49,696 nucleotides of DNA, from IMG/VR virus record IMGVR_UViG_3300048061_000071, positions 1 through 49,696 of that record. One strand, 5' to 3'. A model generated the notes under the pieces. The model was not told the origin of the DNA. It saw only the letters and a program-made list of their open reading frames with translations, and ran no database searches. Positions within the stretch are counted from its first letter, which is position 1. Every line of letters starts with the position of its first letter. Positions 47,162-49,696 of this stretch are shown here, piece after piece. The translations under genes were made by a program, and so were the position numbers. Source of the DNA: a virus.

Positions 47162-47381
47162 AACAACCTTTCTCAACTAAATACTTGTATAAATTTTTAC
47201 AAGTTTTAGGTGCTTTCTTGTCGTCTATAAAATGCAACACAGCTTTAGTAAAACTTGAAAACCCAGTCACTCTTGGATTTGTCATAAGCATACCAGTTGT
47301 TGCTTGTCTTTTTAATGCTTGCAGTAATAATTCTTGTTGGAATGTAAAACCACTCGGCATTATTGTGTTTGCTATTGTCAT
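47151..47381 (-). CDS. Small hypothetical protein (76 aa)
   Basis: A 76-aa protein (MTIANTIMPSGFTFQQELLL, QALKRQATTGMLMTNPRVTG, then KAVLHFIDDKKAPKTCKNLY). It is probably helical with a basic C-terminus. The ribosome-binding site is weak. A 30-bp palindrome lies just upstream, so it may be transcribed or translated under separate control from the 333-aa gene. No family recognised. Confidence 0.68.
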   Translation of the reverse strand: MTIANTIMPSGFTFQQELLLQALKRQATTGMLMTNPRVTGFSSFTKAVLHFIDDKKAPKTCKNLYKYLVEKGCYDK

Positions 47382-47412
47382 TTGTTTTCTCGCTTTCTAT
47401 AACCTTAATTGG

Positions 47413-47442
47413 TTATGGGATTAATATATATTAATCCCATAA
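47413..47442. repeat. Perfect 30-bp palindrome
   Basis: A 15-bp arm (TTATGGGATTAATAT) is directly followed by its exact reverse complement, with no spacer. It lies between the 333-aa and 76-aa genes, both leftward. There is no U-run. It could form a cruciform, bind a large dimeric protein, or give an mRNA hairpin between the two genes. Confidence 0.85.
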
Positions 47443-47453
47443 TTAAACAACAA

Positions 47454-48455
47454 TTAATTTAGGTTATTCACTTTTTTTTCTTCTTGTTGCATATATGCCA
47501 CACGTTCTGCTATCTTTTGTTCTCTAGTTTTTTCAGTATTTTTCATACCTTTTATTCTTTCAGCTAGATTTTTCGGATTGTAAATAACAAGCCCTGTACT
47601 ATTAGTTCTTATTATTTCGTGGTCAGTAATTTGAACACCGAGTTCATTTGCTAACTCAATCGCCTCATCTAACCATTTGTAGCCCTTTAATCCAATCTTG
47701 ATTTCTTTCATTTGTTTTAAGACACTATCAATCCATTTTGAATGTGCCACAACAAATTGACCTTTACTCGCTTTCCAAGAAACAAGAAAATTAAATTCTT
47801 GTTCGGTGCAAGCAATAGACCTATCACGACAATAATCACGACCAATTAAATCAAGATTATATTTTTCGTTCCACTCTTTACCATACTTGGTTTCATTATC
47901 TCGACCACCACTCAATCCAAGATACTCATTGTTATTATCAACAAATTTTCTTTTGTGTGGATTGTCGTCTTTGTCAGCTTGTTCAATCAAGATATCAGCA
48001 TTACAATTTTCTTGCGCGTTTATCTCATCTCGAAACAAGGCAAAGCCATAACTACTATCACGACTAGAAGAATAATTGTTTTCAGCCTCGATAGAGCCAT
48101 TTAATCTAAAATCAAAATGTTTTTCTATTGGTTTCTCAACCATTGATACATTTCCATTATAGTCTTTTTCCTCTGCTAGACCTTGATAGTGAAAATGAAA
48201 ACAACTATCTTTTGCAATAGTTGAAACATTTTCAAACTTGTTTTGTAAGTAGTAAGCTTTCTCTACATCTTCTTCGGTATAGTGTCGTCTTACTATGTCT
48301 TTAGCGACAGACCAAGCTTTGTCATTTATATCCACTTGCTCAGCTTTTAGAGTGTCATACTTTTTCTTCTCTTGGGTGTCCTCTTGAAATAAAGATTGCT
48401 TTATACGATTTGCAACTTTGTTTCGGTACTCTTGGTTTAGTCTTATACGTGCCAT
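47454..48455 (-). CDS. Hypothetical protein (333 aa)
   Basis: A 333-aa soluble, highly charged protein. It has a basic N-terminal helix (LNQEYRNKVANRIKQSLFQE), a Cys/His-containing middle (KDSCFHFHYQGL, residues 82-93; RDYCRDRSIACTEQEFNFLV near 207-226) and a long Glu/Lys-rich C-terminal coiled region (EKTREQKIAERVAYMQQEEK). I do not recognise the family, and it is not one of the usual phage core genes. It is the longest gene of the right-hand region, transcribed left from the divergent control region at 48.46-48.72 kb. An early, host-interaction or DNA-binding role is a guess. Confidence 0.75.
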   Translation of the reverse strand: MARIRLNQEYRNKVANRIKQSLFQEDTQEKKKYDTLKAEQVDINDKAWSVAKDIVRRHYTEEDVEKAYYLQNKFENVSTIAKDSCFHFHYQGLAEEKDYNGNVSMVEKPIEKHFDFRLNGSIEAENNYSSSRDSSYGFALFRDEINAQENCNADILIEQADKDDNPHKRKFVDNNNEYLGLSGGRDNETKYGKEWNEKYNLDLIGRDYCRDRSIACTEQEFNFLVSWKASKGQFVVAHSKWIDSVLKQMKEIKIGLKGYKWLDEAIELANELGVQITDHEIIRTNSTGLVIYNPKNLAERIKGMKNTEKTREQKIAERVAYMQQEEKKVNNLN

Positions 48456-48493
48456 GTGTCCTCTTTCTTTTTTATTGGTTAATGTTTATCGGC

Positions 48494-48522
48494 TCGTGGG
48501 GTTTATTCAGATTGCCCCACGA
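48494..48522. repeat. 8-bp inverted repeat TCGTGGGG/CCCCACGA
   Basis: TCGTGGGG at 48494-48501 and CCCCACGA at 48515-48522 with a 13-nt loop, between the start of the leftward 333-aa gene and the rightward promoter. It would sit in the leader of the leftward mRNA. Possible attenuator. Confidence 0.6.
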
Positions 48523-48585
48523 CACCTTTGCAAATTGTAAAATTGCTGAATTTATTTTTATTTGCATAAATATTCTTTTAAACTA

Positions 48586-48613
48586 TTGACTTTTAAAGTC
48601 AAGGGATTATATA
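48586..48613 (+). promoter_or_regulatory. Promoter with palindromic operator for the zinc-finger-like gene
   Basis: TTGACT (48586-48591), a 16-nt spacer and TATATA (48608-48613) form a sigma70-like promoter firing right. The -35 is part of a palindrome TTGACTT-TTA-AAGTCAA (48586-48602), which could be an operator site, so binding of a regulator would block RNA polymerase. The predicted start lies near 48620. Confidence 0.6.
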
Positions 48614-48656
48614 AGATATTATATTAATTTATAAAAACTTTAATATCATTAAAGCT

Positions 48657-48694
48657 AACTTGCAGTTGGCAGTATAAAAACGCAACTGCAAGTT
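48657..48694 (+). other. 12-bp hairpin in the leader of the zinc-finger-like gene
   Basis: AACTTGCAGTTG (48657-48668) and CAACTGCAAGTT (48683-48694) are exact complements around a 14-nt loop. The hairpin ends a few bases before the AAAGGA ribosome-binding site of the 119-aa gene, so it may influence its translation or bind an RNA-binding protein. Confidence 0.75.
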
Positions 48695-48716
48695 GCATAA
48701 CAAGAAAGGACAGAAA

Positions 48717-49076
48717 ATGGCGTTAAAATATTGCCAAAGTCATAAGTGCCATACTTACGACACAAAGGACAGGAAACGAGGCTCGAAAGATAATCGAGTT
48801 AATCAAACTAGAAGAAGATCAACTCTCTATTATGGAAAGGGAAATTTTTGCTCAATGAATTGTTATAACGATTGGGCAGAAGATTTTATTGATAGAGCAG
48901 TAGATCAAATTAGTGGCAGACTACACGAACCAATGACATTAACAGAAGAAAATGCGTGGCGACGAGTTTGGAACCCAAATAGATATGATCGAGATTATAA
49001 TAGGGTTGAAAGTCAACCTGATTATATTGAAAGGAATATGATTACCAATGAGGTAAGACCATTACAGAATACATAG
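48717..49076 (+). CDS. Small zinc-finger-like protein
   Basis: A 119-aa protein, starting at the ATG at 48717 with AAAGGA just upstream (a TTG at 48693 lies inside the hairpin arm). The cysteine and histidine pattern CQSHKCHTY at 6-14 and GNFCSMNCYNDW at 42-53 resembles a TRASH/MYM-type zinc finger (F-C-S-x-x-C-x-x-x-W). Basic stretches (DRKRGSKDNRVNQTRRRS) and a long polar C-terminus follow. Metal-dependent nucleic-acid or protein binding is plausible. It is a rightward single-gene unit with its own promoter, operator, leader hairpin and terminator, so it may be an early regulator or host-takeover protein. Confidence 0.78.
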   Translation: MALKYCQSHKCHTYDTKDRKRGSKDNRVNQTRRRSTLYYGKGNFCSMNCYNDWAEDFIDRAVDQISGRLHEPMTLTEENAWRRVWNPNRYDRDYNRVESQPDYIERNMITNEVRPLQNT

Positions 49077-49095
49077 TTTCATCTGTCCTTGATGA

Positions 49096-49150
49096 TTTCC
49101 TAGTTTAGATTAATTCTAAACTAGGAAAAATTTTTTTGTTTTTTTTTTTG
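49096..49150 (+). terminator. Rho-independent terminator after the zinc-finger-like gene
   Basis: A perfect 14-bp stem (TTTCCTAGTTTAGA with its complement at 49115-49128) and a 5-nt loop, followed by a T-run interrupted once (T7, G, then T12). This is the clearest intrinsic terminator in the window and works on the plus strand, 20 nt after the stop codon. Confidence 0.92.
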
Positions 49151-49217
49151 GGTGGGCCCCCGCCCTAAGGCTACAAGCGATGGGTGGGCCCGCCCTATTA
49201 GGGTGGGCCCCCGCCCC
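49150..49217 (+). repeat. GC-rich repeats GGGTGGGCCC(CC)GCCC, three copies
   Basis: Copies at 49150-49165 (GGGTGGGCCCCCGCCC), 49182-49195 (GGGTGGGCCCGCCC) and 49201-49217. The same word occurs twice at 46464-46497. Similar short spacers (CTACAAGCGATG and TTTCAAGCTGTG) flank two of the copies. Confidence 0.85.
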
Positions 49218-49229
49218 ATGGTTTCAAGC

Positions 49230-49238
49230 TGTGGATAA
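49230..49238 (-). other. DnaA-box match TTATCCACA
   Basis: TGTGGATAA on the plus strand is the exact complement of the E. coli consensus DnaA box TTATCCACA. It is a single 9-mer next to an AT-rich stretch; only one box is seen, so its use as an origin is uncertain. Confidence 0.45.
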
Positions 49239-49270
49239 ACTAAATTATTTTTAAACTAGCTATTGTAATT

Positions 49271-49285
49271 ATAGGATTATCCTAT
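49271..49285. repeat. 15-nt palindrome ATAGGATTATCCTAT
   Basis: Two 7-nt arms around a central T. It lies between a TTGTAA-like hexamer and TATATC/TATCTA, so it could be an operator within a weak promoter for the last gene. Confidence 0.5.
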
Positions 49286-49292
49286 ATATCTA

Positions 49293-49442
49293 TATCTGGA
49301 TCCTGGCAGGTGATAACCTGTTAAGCCTGTCGCTCGAGCTATTAAAACAAAGCACGCCGGCTTCAACCCAGGGTCCAGATAACAGCTGGCGCGTCATTAG
49401 CTTAATCAGGGCCGACGGGACCTGGACGCGTGCACCGCCAGC
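49293..49442 (+). ncRNA. Candidate structured RNA / 5' leader of the last gene
   Basis: The outer stem is TATCTGGATCCTGG (49293-49306) with CCAGGGTCCAGATA (49368-49381): 14 pairs with one U-G. Inside are a hairpin CAGGT-GATA-ACCTG (49307-49320) and AAGCC/GGCTT (49323-49327 with 49359-49363), which together make a junction. A second stem GCTGGCG/CGCCAGC (49385-49391 with 49436-49442) follows, with CGTC/GACG inside. The region is GC-rich compared with the genome and leads into the AGAGGA ribosome-binding site of the gene at 49462. I cannot assign it to a known RNA class. Length near 89 nt suggested a tRNA, but no valid T-arm or D-arm fits. Confidence 0.6.
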
Positions 49443-49461
49443 ATAACCAGAAAGAGGATAA

Positions 49462-49689
49462 ATGAAACTACCGTTTAAAATAATGATGACAGACCCAAAG
49501 TCTAAGCACGCGCTGGAGACTGTAACTAATCCCTACAGCGGCCAGAGCTGCCAGCTGCCCCGGTACGCCGTGGCGGTCTATGATGTGATCAAGGGGGCTG
49601 AAGTAACAGGTGACGCGCAGCTAATGCGCAAGGGCCTGGACTGGTTCCAAAAACATTTTACCGATCAATATTATGTGTTGCTGGATTAA
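49462..49689 (+). CDS. Small hypothetical protein with GC-rich codons
   Basis: A 75-aa protein (MKLPFKIMMTDPKSKHALET, VTNPYSGQSCQLPRYAVAVY, then GLDWFQKHFTDQYYVLLD). The ribosome-binding site AGAGGA lies upstream. The alternating pattern suggests a small alpha/beta domain that I do not recognise. Its codons are GC-rich (many CTG, CAG, GGC, AAG), unlike the rest of the window, and its leader is also GC-rich. That difference suggests the right-hand end was acquired separately or is under different selection. Gene ends 7 nt before the window edge, so downstream context is missing. Confidence 0.78.
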   Translation: MKLPFKIMMTDPKSKHALETVTNPYSGQSCQLPRYAVAVYDVIKGAEVTGDAQLMRKGLDWFQKHFTDQYYVLLD

Positions 49690-49696
49690 CAGCAAC

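Larger units (their letters stand above)
49077..49461. promoter_or_regulatory. 385-nt noncoding region: terminator, GC repeats, structured leader
   Basis: This stretch has no convincing gene. It contains the terminator (49096-49150), three GC-rich repeats (49150-49217), a DnaA-box-like TGTGGATAA (49230-49238), a 15-nt palindrome (49271-49285) and a structured GC-rich leader (49293-49442) before the last gene. Confidence 0.7.

Noticed and set aside
49150-49217. CRISPR-like repeats
   Set aside because: Copies vary in length and spacing (5-16 nt spacers) and no cas genes or constant spacers are present.
49293-49381. Possible tRNA (89 nt, 7-bp terminal stem TATCTGG/CCAGATA)
   Set aside because: The terminal stem fits, but no 5-bp T-stem with a TTC-type loop or D-arm can be placed, and there is no correctly positioned anticodon arm.
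1-49696. Closed circular genome
   Set aside because: Reading from base 1 on the minus strand into base 49696 would end the first gene after 12 codons antisense to a good plus-strand gene; there is no terminal overlap between the first and last bases.

Overview
The window is a fragment of a tailed double-stranded DNA phage genome. It is AT-rich and densely packed, and I found no bacterial housekeeping genes, tRNA genes, rRNA genes or CRISPR. A P22-type portal, a gp4-like tail adaptor with a nozzle-like protein, large internal virion proteins, and no tape measure, tail sheath or tail tube all point to a short-tailed podovirus. The many tiny genes and small basic proteins match uncultured marine phages. 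A marine, possibly SAR11-like, alphaproteobacterial host is my inference. No integrase, repressor or phage RNA polymerase is visible. The first gene runs off the left edge and does not continue sensibly from the right edge, so this is not a closed circle.

Layout, mostly on the minus strand. (1) 1-7.9 kb, replication: a family A DNA polymerase with Leu at the 762-equivalent site, a DUF3310 protein, a UvrD-like helicase, a tiny lipoprotein, an AEP primase and three accessory proteins. A SNF2-type helicase at 7.95-9.38 kb is the only central plus-strand gene. It is separated from the rest by two interleaved sigma70-like promoters. (2) 9.4-10.0 kb, lysis: an M15 peptidase and an XhlA-like membrane protein. 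(3) 10.0-21.7 kb: large internal virion or ejection proteins and a tail nozzle-like protein. (4) 21.7-24.2 kb: four 2-oxoglutarate/Fe(II) oxygenase-like genes in an AT-richer cassette with its own candidate promoter. One needs a -1 frameshift at a perfect A_AAA_AAA site. (5) 24.2-31.8 kb: tail fibre, adhesin and head-tail connector proteins. (6) 31.9-36.2 kb: major capsid protein, decoration-like protein, scaffold and a GroES-like co-chaperonin. (7) 36.2-38.9 kb: a run of very basic small proteins and a holin-like protein. (8) 38.9-46.3 kb: portal, a protein with DNA-binding features, a further virion protein and the large terminase subunit.

(9) 46.3-49.7 kb is different in character. It holds small unknown genes separated by perfect palindromes and hairpins, five copies of a GC-rich repeat, a strong plus-strand terminator and a DnaA-box match. 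It ends with a GC-rich, highly structured leader in front of a GC-rich gene. This is the best candidate for a control or replication region and for a novel structured RNA.

Most adjacent genes are joined by 1-nt stop/start overlaps (TAATG), so translation is probably coupled along long polycistronic mRNAs. Strong hairpins, one with a UUCG loop, sit around the capsid and connector genes and may set their expression.
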